NCBI GenBank assembly: GCA_016650135.1
Contig: JAENWH010000019.1
Coordinates: forward strand, 1 to 14,455
Direction: 5' to 3'
DNA: 14,455 nucleotides
Origin: Peptostreptococcaceae bacterium
Lineage (GTDB): Bacteria > Bacillota_A > Clostridia > Peptostreptococcales > Anaerovoracaceae
Shown: piece after piece, positions 1 to 7,362 of the stretch
Layout: each line of letters opens with the position of its first letter
Numbering within the stretch: the first letter of the stretch is position 1
Notes under the pieces: generated by a model
The model's input: the letters and a program-made list of their open reading frames with translations, nothing else
Database searches by the model: none
What the model was told of the DNA's origin: nothing
Program-made: the position numbers and the translations under genes

Positions 1-840
1 GTTATGGAAGGCAGGCAGGCAGTGCAGGAAAACAACATCGTCATTACCAGTTGCCTTGACCATTTCCATTGTTACCTTATAAGGAGTCAGGAGCTTAACT
101 CTATTTGGAATTTCTGCCTCTTCACCCATAGAAGCCCAAACGTCCGTATAAAGTACATCTGCTCCTTTAACACAATCAGGATTGCTTGAAATTTCTATTT
201 TCCCGCCTGTCTGTATGCATACTTCCTCTGCTCTTGCAACAACATCCTTGTCAATCAGTTCAATTAATTCTTCCGGTCCGTAAGCCACAAAATGCATTCC
301 CATCTTTGCACAGCCATACATCCATGCGTAACTCATGTTATTTCTTATATCGCCACAGAAAACAACTTTGACTTTTTTTAAAGGTTTTGCTACATGTTCC
401 TCGATTGTCATCATATCAGCTAAGATCTGAGTTGGATGGTCCAGATCTGTCAATCCGTTCCATACCGGCACGCCAGAATATTTTGCCAGATTCTCAACAA
501 CCTCCTGCTTATATCCTCTATATTCTATACCGTCGAAAAAACGGCCAAGAACTCTAGCCGAATCTTCCAAAGATTCTTTCTTGCCAATTTGAGAAGTTGA
601 GCTGTCAAGGAAGGTTACATGTGCTCCTTCATCAAGACAAGCAACCTCAAAAGCACAACGTGTTCTCGTAGATGTTTTTTCAAAAAGTAACACAACGTTC
701 TTTCCTTCTAGCACTTCGTTATGAATTCCAACTCTCTTCTTTGCCTTTAAGTCATGTGACAAATCGAGCATGTAACGTATTTCTTCAGGGGTAAAGTCCA
801 TTAATGTCAGGAAACTTCTACCTTTTAGATTAACAGCCAT
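1..840 (-). CDS. Ornithine carbamoyltransferase, C-terminus cut by window edge
   Basis: This cytoplasmic enzyme interconverts ornithine plus carbamoyl phosphate and citrulline plus phosphate. The 280 residues visible begin MAVNLKGRSF and stay open to base 1; the family is about 330 residues long, so roughly 50 C-terminal residues lie outside. Carbamoyl-phosphate-binding STRT is at residues 57-60, HPTQ at 135-138, the ornithine-loop DVWASMG at 233-239 and the catalytic HCLP at 273-276, so the active site looks intact. The ATG at 838-840 is preceded by an AAGGAG ribosome binding site about 9 bases upstream. The gene lies 105 bp downstream of the MocR-type regulator on the same strand, with no clear promoter of its own in that AT-rich gap. 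Whether it is anabolic (argF) or catabolic (arcB, arginine deiminase pathway) cannot be settled here. The fermentative neighbourhood makes a catabolic role attractive, but that is inference, so no symbol is given. Confidence 0.95.
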   Translation of the reverse strand, partial: MAVNLKGRSFLTLMDFTPEEIRYMLDLSHDLKAKKRVGIHNEVLEGKNVVLLFEKTSTRTRCAFEVACLDEGAHVTFLDSSTSQIGKKESLEDSARVLGRFFDGIEYRGYKQEVVENLAKYSGVPVWNGLTDLDHPTQILADMMTIEEHVAKPLKKVKVVFCGDIRNNMSYAWMYGCAKMGMHFVAYGPEELIELIDKDVVARAEEVCIQTGGKIEISSNPDCVKGADVLYTDVWASMGEEAEIPNRVKLLTPYKVTMEMVKATGNDDVVFLHCLPAFHN

Positions 841-925
841 AATAATTTTCTCCTTTTCGTAATATAAATAAAATACAATATACTTCTTTTAATAATAACA
901 ATACTACTTTGGGGCTACATATAAA

Positions 926-961
926 GTGCCAGCAATCGCATCATTTTATGTGCCAGCATCG
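926..961. repeat. Short direct repeat spanning the regulator stop codon
   Basis: GTGCCAGCAATCG at 926-938 and GTGCCAGCATCG at 950-961 are near-identical and start 24 bp apart. The right copy encodes the last Asp-Ala-Gly-Thr of the MocR-type regulator, and the left copy lies just after its TAA stop. This looks like a small tandem duplication rather than a regulatory element. No terminator hairpin is evident in the 841-945 gap. Confidence 0.55.
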
Positions 962-2421
962 GTAACTGCTGAAATCAGCAACTTATGGAGCTCAGCCATT
1001 CCCTCATCAACCTGCGAACAGGAAGGATATGAATAATTCAGTCTTATTTGATTATGCCCTTTGCTTTTGCCCAGGGAAAAAATATCACCAGGTATAAAGG
1101 ATATTCCTGCTCTCGCGGCATCTTTTGTAAATTTTTTTATATTCACACAGTCTGGCAGATTGCACCAGATGTAAACGCCTCCATTAGGCATCCGGTAAGA
1201 AACACCCAAGGGCTTCCATTTATCCAGCCAAACGCACATGAGATCTCTTTTTTTCCTATACTCGAGATTGAACTCCAGAATTCGCTTTTGATAAATTCCC
1301 TTTGAAAGATAAAGTTTTAATAATTTCTGATACATCCAGTCCAGGCTGATTAGTCTCAGTGAAACAAGATAGCTCATGCTTTTGATGACACTTTTCGGTG
1401 CCGCCAGGAATGCGATGCCAATCCCGGGAATAAATGTCAATGAAAAGGAATAAATGTAGATTACATTATTTCCCTGGTCCAGAGATTTAATGGAAGGCAA
1501 TTTGGGTCCGTCCAGGCAAATCTCCGATGCTGCATCATCCTCAATAATCGGGACTCTGTATTTATAAGACAACTCCAGCAGTTTTTTTCTTCTATCCAGT
1601 GACAGTATGACACCTGTCGGGTCATGATAGCTGGAATTGACATAGATAAATTTTGGTTTATGTTTTTCAAGAAGTGGTTCAAGGTTTTCGCAAATCATGC
1701 CGTTTTCATCAAGAGGTACAGTAATAATTTTAGCTCCGGCCAGTTCAATCGGCCTGTAAATATCAGGCGACACAGGTTCTTCAAGGATTACCTTATCCCC
1801 CGGATTCAAAAGAAGTGTTACCAGAAAATCCAAGGCCTGATTCGTTTCAGAAAAAACCTGGATTTCTGAAGCTTTTATAAAAACTCCCTTGCTTCTCATA
1901 AAAACTGAAAGTTGTTGTCTCAATCCTGAATCTCCCTGATAAGGGGTATAAAAATAAGAACTTTCCCTTCCTTCTAATATGATTTCAGAAATTACTTCCA
2001 CAATATCTGTTTTAGAATATACATCCGGGGAGGCCATACCCCCTGCAAATGAAATATTTTTCGGTCCATAGGATTTAGAGAAAAGATCATCAAAAGTTTT
2101 TTCACCGTCCAAATATTCATCTTTAATCAAATTCGGCCAGTTAACATTTTTAGGTTTATTTGAGGCCATCTCATTATTTCCATCTTTATAAGTGATCATG
2201 TAACCGAATCCCTGCCTAGACAGGGCGAGACCGTCTGCCTTCAGTTCATTGTAAGCCTTCGTTACCGTGTTTCTATGGACATCAATCATCTTGGCCATTT
2301 CACGCTCAGATGGCAAAGGAAATCCATCCATTATTTCACCCTGAATGATTTTAGTTTTAAGCTGGAGTGCAATCTGTAAATGAAATGGTGTTTTCGAGTT
2401 TTTGTTAACATTTATGACCAT
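946..2421 (-). CDS. MocR-family GntR/aminotransferase-like regulator with the PLP lysine missing
   Basis: A 491-residue transcription factor with an N-terminal GntR winged helix (about residues 12-78; PSERE at 37-41, recognition region near VHRNTVTKAYNEL) joined by a linker to a fold-type-I aminotransferase-like domain (about 120-485). Length and order are those of MocR/GabR/PdxR proteins, which normally bind PLP through a lysine in SFSK-T-L-x-P-G-L-R. Here that stretch reads SFSLTFIPGIG (325-335): the lysine position is Leu328 (codon TTG, 1438-1440) and the following arginine is Gly. The phosphate-loop SGxQQAL is SETNQAL (191-197), and EDDYDSEF is EDDAASEI (294-301). The C-terminal IRLNYSYP carboxylate-binding arginine remains. 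The domain is therefore probably not a classical PLP enzyme and may bind another ligand (inference). The start ATG has a modest AGAGG site upstream. The gene diverges from the LysM gene and sits upstream of the ornithine carbamoyltransferase; either could be its target. Confidence 0.9.
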   Translation of the reverse strand: MVINVNKNSKTPFHLQIALQLKTKIIQGEIMDGFPLPSEREMAKMIDVHRNTVTKAYNELKADGLALSRQGFGYMITYKDGNNEMASNKPKNVNWPNLIKDEYLDGEKTFDDLFSKSYGPKNISFAGGMASPDVYSKTDIVEVISEIILEGRESSYFYTPYQGDSGLRQQLSVFMRSKGVFIKASEIQVFSETNQALDFLVTLLLNPGDKVILEEPVSPDIYRPIELAGAKIITVPLDENGMICENLEPLLEKHKPKFIYVNSSYHDPTGVILSLDRRKKLLELSYKYRVPIIEDDAASEICLDGPKLPSIKSLDQGNNVIYIYSFSLTFIPGIGIAFLAAPKSVIKSMSYLVSLRLISLDWMYQKLLKLYLSKGIYQKRILEFNLEYRKKRDLMCVWLDKWKPLGVSYRMPNGGVYIWCNLPDCVNIKKFTKDAARAGISFIPGDIFSLGKSKGHNQIRLNYSYPSCSQVDEGMAELHKLLISAVTDAGT

Positions 2422-2477
2422 AACTGTTAAAACCTCTGCCTTTCAGATTTTTATGCTTTTTTCCCTTATTCTCTCTC

Positions 2478-2506
2478 ATTTTAGACCAAAATTCACATTC
2501 ATTCAA
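2478..2506 (-). promoter_or_regulatory. Candidate promoter of the MocR-type regulator
   Basis: Read on the minus strand, TTGAAT (2506-2501) and TAAAAT (2483-2478) are separated by 17 bases. They match the housekeeping consensus at four and five of six positions. The predicted transcript would start near 2471, about 50 bases before the ATG. The region is AT-rich, so a chance match is possible. Confidence 0.45.
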
Positions 2507-2521
2507 TAGTTCTTTATTTGC

Positions 2522-2547
2522 TTAACCCCAATATATCACTTTAACCC
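2522..2547. promoter_or_regulatory. Direct repeat TTAACCC x2, possible MocR binding site
   Basis: TTAACCC occurs at 2522-2528 and 2541-2547, 19 bp apart start to start, close to two helical turns. The pair lies between the two divergent promoters. MocR/GabR-type regulators commonly recognise spaced direct repeats, so this is a candidate operator for the neighbouring regulator; assignment is by position only. Confidence 0.35.
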
Positions 2548-2588
2548 TTTATTTATTCAAAGTATATCTAAAAGGTATGATTTTTCTC

Positions 2589-2617
2589 TTGACTAAATAA
2601 TGTCAATCTTTTATAAT
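2589..2617 (+). promoter_or_regulatory. Strong promoter of the secreted LysM/FMN-binding protein gene
   Basis: TTGACT (2589-2594) and TATAAT (2612-2617) are separated by exactly 17 bases, a near-perfect housekeeping promoter. The start of transcription should be near 2624, giving a leader of about 85 bases. The -35 box is also the left arm of an inverted repeat, TTGAC-N8-GTCAA (2589-2606), which could serve as an operator within the spacer. Confidence 0.8.
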
Positions 2618-2641
2618 TAAGTCATTCAATTATTTCTCATT

Positions 2642-2684
2642 TGGGTTTTGGAAAGTTTCTTTGAAAAAAGTCATGATAAACCCA
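2642..2684 (+). promoter_or_regulatory. Inverted repeat in the LysM gene leader
   Basis: TGGGTTT (2642-2648) and AAACCCA (2678-2684) are perfect complements around a 29-base loop inside the predicted 5' leader, ending 10 bases before the Shine-Dalgarno sequence. It could form a leader stem or be a protein site. No known riboswitch class was recognised. Confidence 0.3.
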
Positions 2685-2709
2685 CTTAGTTTTGAAGGAG
2701 GCAGTCTAT

Positions 2710-3747
2710 ATGAAGAAAATTCTAGTTCATTCCCTTGTTTTTCTGTTAGTGATAACTGGCTTTATTTTTGCGCCAACGTTATCTCAAAATGTTGATGGAG
2801 TTTCAGCCGCAAGTATTCCTTGGGTAGAACCAGCAACACCAGCACCAGCACCAGCACCAGCACCAAAACCTGCACCAGTAACTACCGTTGCTCCTGTAAT
2901 TGCCGGAACCAATACATACGTTGTGGTAAGTGGCGATACAATGGGCAAGATTGCCGCTAAGTTCAGCATGACTTTAGATAAGTTGCTGTCCTTAAACCCA
3001 CAGGTAACAAACCGTAACCTGATCTTTGTAAACCAGAAAATTTATGTAACTGCTGCTGCTACTCCTACACCAGGAACAACTCCAACAGCTGCTGCAAAAA
3101 CTTATCAGGGACTTGGTTATGACGTAAGTTTCAGAAACGGACCTGGATTCTGGCCTGAAGAAGGTGCTGACATGCTTGCTGTCTACAGCTTCAATGTAGC
3201 GATGGCTTCAGCAACTTTTGATGCAAACGGAAAGATTCTGAATGTATTCATGGACGGTTACGAAATTTCAACACCAAACTATGACGGTGCATCCATGCCT
3301 CATTTCTCAGGATGGCCTGGAATGGAAAGTTACAAAGTGACTGATCACACTACTTTAGCAGTATCAGACGGTCCGGAAATTGATGCCACTTCCGCTGGAA
3401 TCGAAGTAAATGGCTGGTTGACAAAGCGTCAGCGTGGTGAAACTTATGGTATGAATCCTGCAAACGAATGGTACAAGCAGATGGATTTCTATCAGAACTT
3501 CTTTAAAGGCAAGACCGTTGCTGAAGTAAAAGCATGGTTTGGAAAATATGGAACTTCTTCATATGGACCAATTAAAGCAACTACAACCAATGCTGCAGAC
3601 CTTGCAAAATTCAATGCACTGACTGCTGCTGAAAAAGCATCATTGGCTGATGTTGTTTCTGGAGCTACTATGAGAGTCAATGACGCTCACGGATACTTCA
3701 TTGATGCACTTCAAACTGCATACGACAACAGAGTTTTAGTAAAATAA
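2710..3747 (+). CDS. Secreted LysM protein with FMN-binding-type (predicted flavinylated) domain
   Basis: A 345-residue exported protein. The start is the ATG at 2710, 8 bases after a perfect AAGGAGG (2695-2701); an in-frame TTG at 2692 lies just upstream of and overlaps that site region and is unlikely to be used. Residues 1-33 form a signal peptide (MKK, hydrophobic core, probable cleavage near VSA-A) with no lipobox cysteine. An Ala-Pro linker (40-63) leads to one LysM domain (69-113, containing VSGDTMGKIA), which in this family binds peptidoglycan. After a second Ala/Thr/Pro linker, residues 132-345 resemble clostridial extracellular FMN_bind-like proteins: DANGKI near the start, then KRQRGETYGM, EWYKQ, GKTVAEVKAWF. 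The end carries D314-V-V-S-G-A-T320, fitting the DxxSGAT motif whose Thr is joined to FMN by ApbE. Flavinylation is a prediction. The gene is monocistronic, with its own promoter and terminator, and diverges from the MocR-type regulator. Confidence 0.88.
   Translation: MKKILVHSLVFLLVITGFIFAPTLSQNVDGVSAASIPWVEPATPAPAPAPAPKPAPVTTVAPVIAGTNTYVVVSGDTMGKIAAKFSMTLDKLLSLNPQVTNRNLIFVNQKIYVTAAATPTPGTTPTAAAKTYQGLGYDVSFRNGPGFWPEEGADMLAVYSFNVAMASATFDANGKILNVFMDGYEISTPNYDGASMPHFSGWPGMESYKVTDHTTLAVSDGPEIDATSAGIEVNGWLTKRQRGETYGMNPANEWYKQMDFYQNFFKGKTVAEVKAWFGKYGTSSYGPIKATTTNAADLAKFNALTAAEKASLADVVSGATMRVNDAHGYFIDALQTAYDNRVLVK
2839..2864 (+). repeat. CCAGCA hexamer repeat encoding an Ala-Pro linker
   Basis: Four perfect tandem copies of CCAGCA (2839-2862) plus CC encode the Ala-Pro run between signal peptide and LysM domain. 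Copy-number change would lengthen or shorten the linker two residues at a time without shifting the frame. Confidence 0.8.
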
Positions 3748-3769
3748 AATTATTCTTAAATTAATTTAC

Positions 3770-3820
3770 AAAAGATAAAGGCATGATTCCGGATTTATCG
3801 GTTTCATGCCTTTATCTTTT
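3770..3820. terminator. Bidirectional intrinsic terminator between convergent genes
   Basis: AAAAGATAAAGGCATGA (3770-3786) pairs perfectly over 17 bp with TCATGCCTTTATCTTTT (3804-3820). The 17-base loop may add a CCG/CGG pairing (3789-3791 with 3799-3801). The stem ends in A/T tracts on both strands, so it can stop the LysM gene and the hydrogenase gene, which end at 3747 and 3829. Confidence 0.9.
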
Positions 3821-3828
3821 ATTGTTTC

Positions 3829-6800
3829 TTATTCTGACATATTGTCAGCATTGCTGTTCCCTTTAATGGTTCTGTAAATATTGTCCAACTTAGAAGCATT
3901 TATTCTTTTACCATCTAAGGTTACATAGATTCCTTCTCCATTATGTGTTTCTCTGAGATGAATCGTTCTTATACTTGCAAAAGATTCCTTTTTCTGGTCC
4001 TTAATTTTGTTCCGAGTAACCTCATACAACTTTTTTGAACCTTTAGCCGCGCATTTGTCGCAGATACAGATTTCAAACTCCCTTGTAATGAAAGCGGAAT
4101 CGCTCTTTCGACGAATATTCTGGCCTAAGGTATCTCCCGGCACCTGATGATAATGAGTATGCAACAATTCATGTGAAAGATGAGAGTTTGGCTCCCCATA
4201 AAAATCCTTATAAAGCTTTAACACATCCAGATTGTCCTGAGATTTACGGATTTTAGAGCCCTTGTCAATCTCAATTATTACATTCTGTCTCTTCTCAAGA
4301 GAATCTATTTTCTCTGGTACCGGATGTCCGGCTCCTGAAATACATCCGCCCGGGCATGCCATGATTTCAATCAGATCATAGCCTACATCTTCTCCACGCA
4401 CTATTTTCTGAACAATAGGTTCCGCATTGTTTATTCCGCTTATTACAGCGACTCTGACTTTTATGCCATTCGCCTCAACGGTTGTTTCTTTAACACCATC
4501 GAAGCCTCTAATCTCAGTAAAATCAAGATGATCTGTCAATGGTACACCTGAAAGTTTCTCTACTGCCATTCTCAAGGCTGCTTCAGCAACTCCTCCCGAA
4601 TTACCGAATAGTATACCTGCTCCGGAAGCCATCTTATATGGTTCATCATATTCCTGAGGAACAACATCTGATCCATCAATTCCCTTCAATTCCATCATCT
4701 CAAGCATCTCACCCGAGTTTAGAACTGCATCTACATCTGGAACGCCATCCGGTGCAAATTCGGGTCTCCTTGCTTCATACTTCTTTGCAATGCATGGTAC
4801 GATGGAAACCGTAAATAAATCCTTTTTGTCTATTCCTGTTAACTGTGCATAATGACTTTTAAGAGTAGCACCCATCATCATCTGCGGTGATTTACAGGTT
4901 GAAAGATGCGGAATTAATTCCGGATATCTTCTTTCAACAAGATTTACCCATCCAGGACAGCAGGAAGTAAACTGCGGCATAACTCCTCCAGTTGTTACAC
5001 GGGTCAGGAATTCTGTCGTTTCTTCTAAAATTGTCAAGTCAGCACCAAATGCGTTGTCAAACACTTTATCAAAACCAAGCTTTTTCAGCATACCCGACAT
5101 AAATGGCGTAGCTTCCTCCGCTGGGATTTTATAATAAGAAGCGACAGCTGCACGCACAGCAGGCGCCACAAAGGCAACAACTGTCTTTGTAGGATCATTC
5201 AAGGCACAGAAGACATCTTTCTTTTCGCTCTTATATCTTAATGCTCCGCAAGGGCATGCATTCACGCAATGACCGCAACTGATACAGTCCGTTTCCTGAA
5301 GTGGGAGTCCGCTCTTTGTACCGACAAGCTGACGGCCATTTTTAATGTAAAAAGTCAGAATGTCCGGTCCTTCAACTTCAGCACAAGCTGCAATACATCG
5401 CCCACAAGAAATACATTTATTATGATCCCTGACAATGAACGGGTGATCCTCCATAATAGGGAAATAAGGACGGTCATGAGATGGATTTTTAAACTCGATT
5501 TCATGTTCACTTGCCGCACTTCTTAGATCACAGCCATATCTTTCTTTGCATCCGCATTGAAGACAACGTTCAGCCTCCTTCAATGCCTTTTTCTCAGAAA
5601 GTCCAAGTTCCACTTCAACAAAGTTCTTCTTTCTGTTTGCCGCATCAATAGATGGCATAACTGCCCGTTTCATTCTTGGCATCTCTTCAAATTCCCACTT
5701 TGGCAAATCTTCAAGAGATCCTCTACTGCAGCTGAAATCTGTGCTGTGTTCCTTCACATAGCCTTTGTTCAAGAAACAGTCGATGGACTCAGAAGCATGA
5801 CGGCCGGCCGAAATGGCTTGAATAACTGTTGCAGGGCCTGTAACACAGTCTCCCCCGGAAAATATTTTTGCTTCTGAAGTTTCAAAGGTTTTTCCGTTAA
5901 TATCCACATCACCCCAGTTATTCAGTCTTACTGGCAAGTCGTTATATAAGAATCTGGTATCCGTACTTTGTCCAATTGCTCCGATTACAGTATCCGCTTC
6001 TATAATAATCTCACTTCCGTCTATTGGAATTGGTCTTCTTCTTCCCGAACGATCTGGTTCACCTAACTGCATTTTGATGCAGTGTATAAGTTTCTTATCA
6101 TCTTTTACTTCAATCTTTTCAGGAGAAATCAGGAAGATCATCTCAACCCCTTCCTGAAGAGCTTCATCAATTTCGTAAGGTTCTGCCGGCATTTCGTCAC
6201 GGCCTCTACGATAGATGATTGTAACCTTCTTAGCACCATTTCTTAACGCTGTTCTTGAACAGTCAATTGCCGTATTTCCTCCACCAATAACAACCACATT
6301 CTTACCGGTCTTTGTATCTATCCCCTTTGCATTCTGTTCCAGATACTGGATTCCCATCCATACGCCCTCAAATTGAATTGGCGTGGCACCCCAGGAACCA
6401 ATTGCCAGATAAACTGCATCGAAATCCTTTTGAAGATCTGTAAGCATAATATGTGTACCTACGGCTTTTCCAGTTATAATTTTCACGCCTAGATTTCTTA
6501 TCAGTGTAATTTCTTTGTCAAGAGTAGCCTTCGGCAGGCGATATTCAGGTATGCCATACCGCATCATTCCACCGGCATGAGGCTGACGTTCAAATATTGT
6601 AACGTCATGTCCATTTATCGCGCTATAATAAGCAGTTGTAAGTCCCGAAGGGCCTGCGCCGATAATTGCAATCTTCTTACCAGTGGCTGGCTTTACCTTC
6701 GGTACATATGGATCTAGTCCATTAATATCAAGATCAGCTACAAAACGCTTCACATAATTTATGGCAACTGGAGAATCTATCAGGTTACGTCGGCATTCTG

Positions 6801-7284
6801 CTTCACATGGATGTGGGCAGACACGCCCGCAAACCAATGGGAATGGATTTGACTGCTTGATTACTTTCAATGCATCCTCAAAATTTCCGGCTTGTGCATG
6901 TCTAAGGTACTTTTGTATGTCTACGTTAGCGGGGCAAGTATCTACACATGGCGCGGTACAATCTGCATTATGATCTGAAAGAAGCTGTTCCAAACGGATT
7001 TTCCTGTAATCTTTCAGTTTCTGAGTGTTGGTGTTTATAATCATACCTTCTTGAATAGGTGTCTGACAAGATTTCACTTCCACCTTATCTTTGCCCTCAC
7101 CCAGTTCAACAACACATAATCCACAGTTTCCATTGGCTCGATCAAGCCTGATGTCATAACAAAGATGTGGAACATGCACATCCTCCTGAATGAGAGCCTG
7201 AAGAATGGTCAGTTCATCATAAACTTCCAGTTCTCTTCCATTAACCATTACTTTAATAAGCTTATTGTTCGATACTGTCTTCAT
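3829..7284 (-). CDS. [FeFe] hydrogenase fused to a GltD/NfnB-like NAD(P)H oxidoreductase module
   Basis: An 1151-residue, cytoplasmic, multi-cluster hydrogenase. Domains in order: plant-type 2Fe-2S domain (Cys42, 54, 57, 73); GltD-type N-terminal cluster domain (Cys109, 113, 117, 152, 156, 160, 164); FAD site GAGPSG (209-214); NAD(P)H site GGGNTA (334-339) followed by YRRGRDEMP; FAD-binding SGGD (476-479); a CLQCGC cluster region (574-585); two 4Fe-4S ferredoxin motifs (Cys624/627/630/634 and 667/670/673/677); and the H-cluster domain. All signatures of the last are present: TSCCPGW (773-779, proton-relay Cys775 and ligand Cys776), VPCIAKKYE (Cys831) and MACPGGC (Cys977, Cys981). A C-terminal tail has CICDKC (1073-1078). 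The GltD part resembles glutamate synthase small subunit and the bifurcating NfnB, so the chain could couple NAD(P)H and ferredoxin to H2 (inference). The ATG has a GGAGG site upstream. The arginine-rich YRRGR after the nucleotide site hints at NADPH. It most resembles glutamate-synthase-linked group A hydrogenases. Confidence 0.93.
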   Translation of the reverse strand: MKTVSNNKLIKVMVNGRELEVYDELTILQALIQEDVHVPHLCYDIRLDRANGNCGLCVVELGEGKDKVEVKSCQTPIQEGMIINTNTQKLKDYRKIRLEQLLSDHNADCTAPCVDTCPANVDIQKYLRHAQAGNFEDALKVIKQSNPFPLVCGRVCPHPCEAECRRNLIDSPVAINYVKRFVADLDINGLDPYVPKVKPATGKKIAIIGAGPSGLTTAYYSAINGHDVTIFERQPHAGGMMRYGIPEYRLPKATLDKEITLIRNLGVKIITGKAVGTHIMLTDLQKDFDAVYLAIGSWGATPIQFEGVWMGIQYLEQNAKGIDTKTGKNVVVIGGGNTAIDCSRTALRNGAKKVTIIYRRGRDEMPAEPYEIDEALQEGVEMIFLISPEKIEVKDDKKLIHCIKMQLGEPDRSGRRRPIPIDGSEIIIEADTVIGAIGQSTDTRFLYNDLPVRLNNWGDVDINGKTFETSEAKIFSGGDCVTGPATVIQAISAGRHASESIDCFLNKGYVKEHSTDFSCSRGSLEDLPKWEFEEMPRMKRAVMPSIDAANRKKNFVEVELGLSEKKALKEAERCLQCGCKERYGCDLRSAASEHEIEFKNPSHDRPYFPIMEDHPFIVRDHNKCISCGRCIAACAEVEGPDILTFYIKNGRQLVGTKSGLPLQETDCISCGHCVNACPCGALRYKSEKKDVFCALNDPTKTVVAFVAPAVRAAVASYYKIPAEEATPFMSGMLKKLGFDKVFDNAFGADLTILEETTEFLTRVTTGGVMPQFTSCCPGWVNLVERRYPELIPHLSTCKSPQMMMGATLKSHYAQLTGIDKKDLFTVSIVPCIAKKYEARRPEFAPDGVPDVDAVLNSGEMLEMMELKGIDGSDVVPQEYDEPYKMASGAGILFGNSGGVAEAALRMAVEKLSGVPLTDHLDFTEIRGFDGVKETTVEANGIKVRVAVISGINNAEPIVQKIVRGEDVGYDLIEIMACPGGCISGAGHPVPEKIDSLEKRQNVIIEIDKGSKIRKSQDNLDVLKLYKDFYGEPNSHLSHELLHTHYHQVPGDTLGQNIRRKSDSAFITREFEICICDKCAAKGSKKLYEVTRNKIKDQKKESFASIRTIHLRETHNGEGIYVTLDGKRINASKLDNIYRTIKGNSNADNMSE

Positions 7285-7333
7285 CTGAAAATAATCCTCC
7301 TTTTAATGCGTGTTCCTAGCAGCAATTGATACT

Positions 7334-7362
7334 TTTATAAAGGAACAAAGTGAGATTGTTAA
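7334..7362 (-). promoter_or_regulatory. Candidate promoter of the hydrogenase fusion gene
   Basis: On the minus strand TTAACA (7362-7357) and TATAAA (7339-7334) are 17 bases apart, each five of six to consensus. This predicts a leader of about 43 bases and a transcript separate from the upstream oxidoreductase operon. A 7-bp inverted repeat, TGTTCCT (7311-7317) with AGGAACA (7341-7347), brackets the -10 box and start region and could be an operator. No intrinsic terminator was found between 7440 and the promoter, so read-through from upstream remains possible. Confidence 0.55.

Noticed and set aside
926..961. Direct repeat after the MocR gene as an attachment site or CRISPR remnant
   Set aside because: There are only two 12-13-base copies, with no integrase, cas genes or further repeats nearby; a small local duplication is enough.
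946..2421. A PLP-dependent aminotransferase enzyme for amino-acid catabolism
   Set aside because: It carries an N-terminal GntR winged helix and lacks the PLP lysine, so an enzymatic role is unlikely.
2692..2709. In-frame TTG at 2692 as a longer start for the LysM protein
   Set aside because: It would place the perfect AAGGAGG site inside the coding sequence and add six residues before a textbook signal peptide; the ATG at 2710 has the correct spacing.
2839..2864. CCAGCA repeats as a phase-variation switch
   Set aside because: The unit is six bases, so gain or loss keeps the frame; it can only change linker length.
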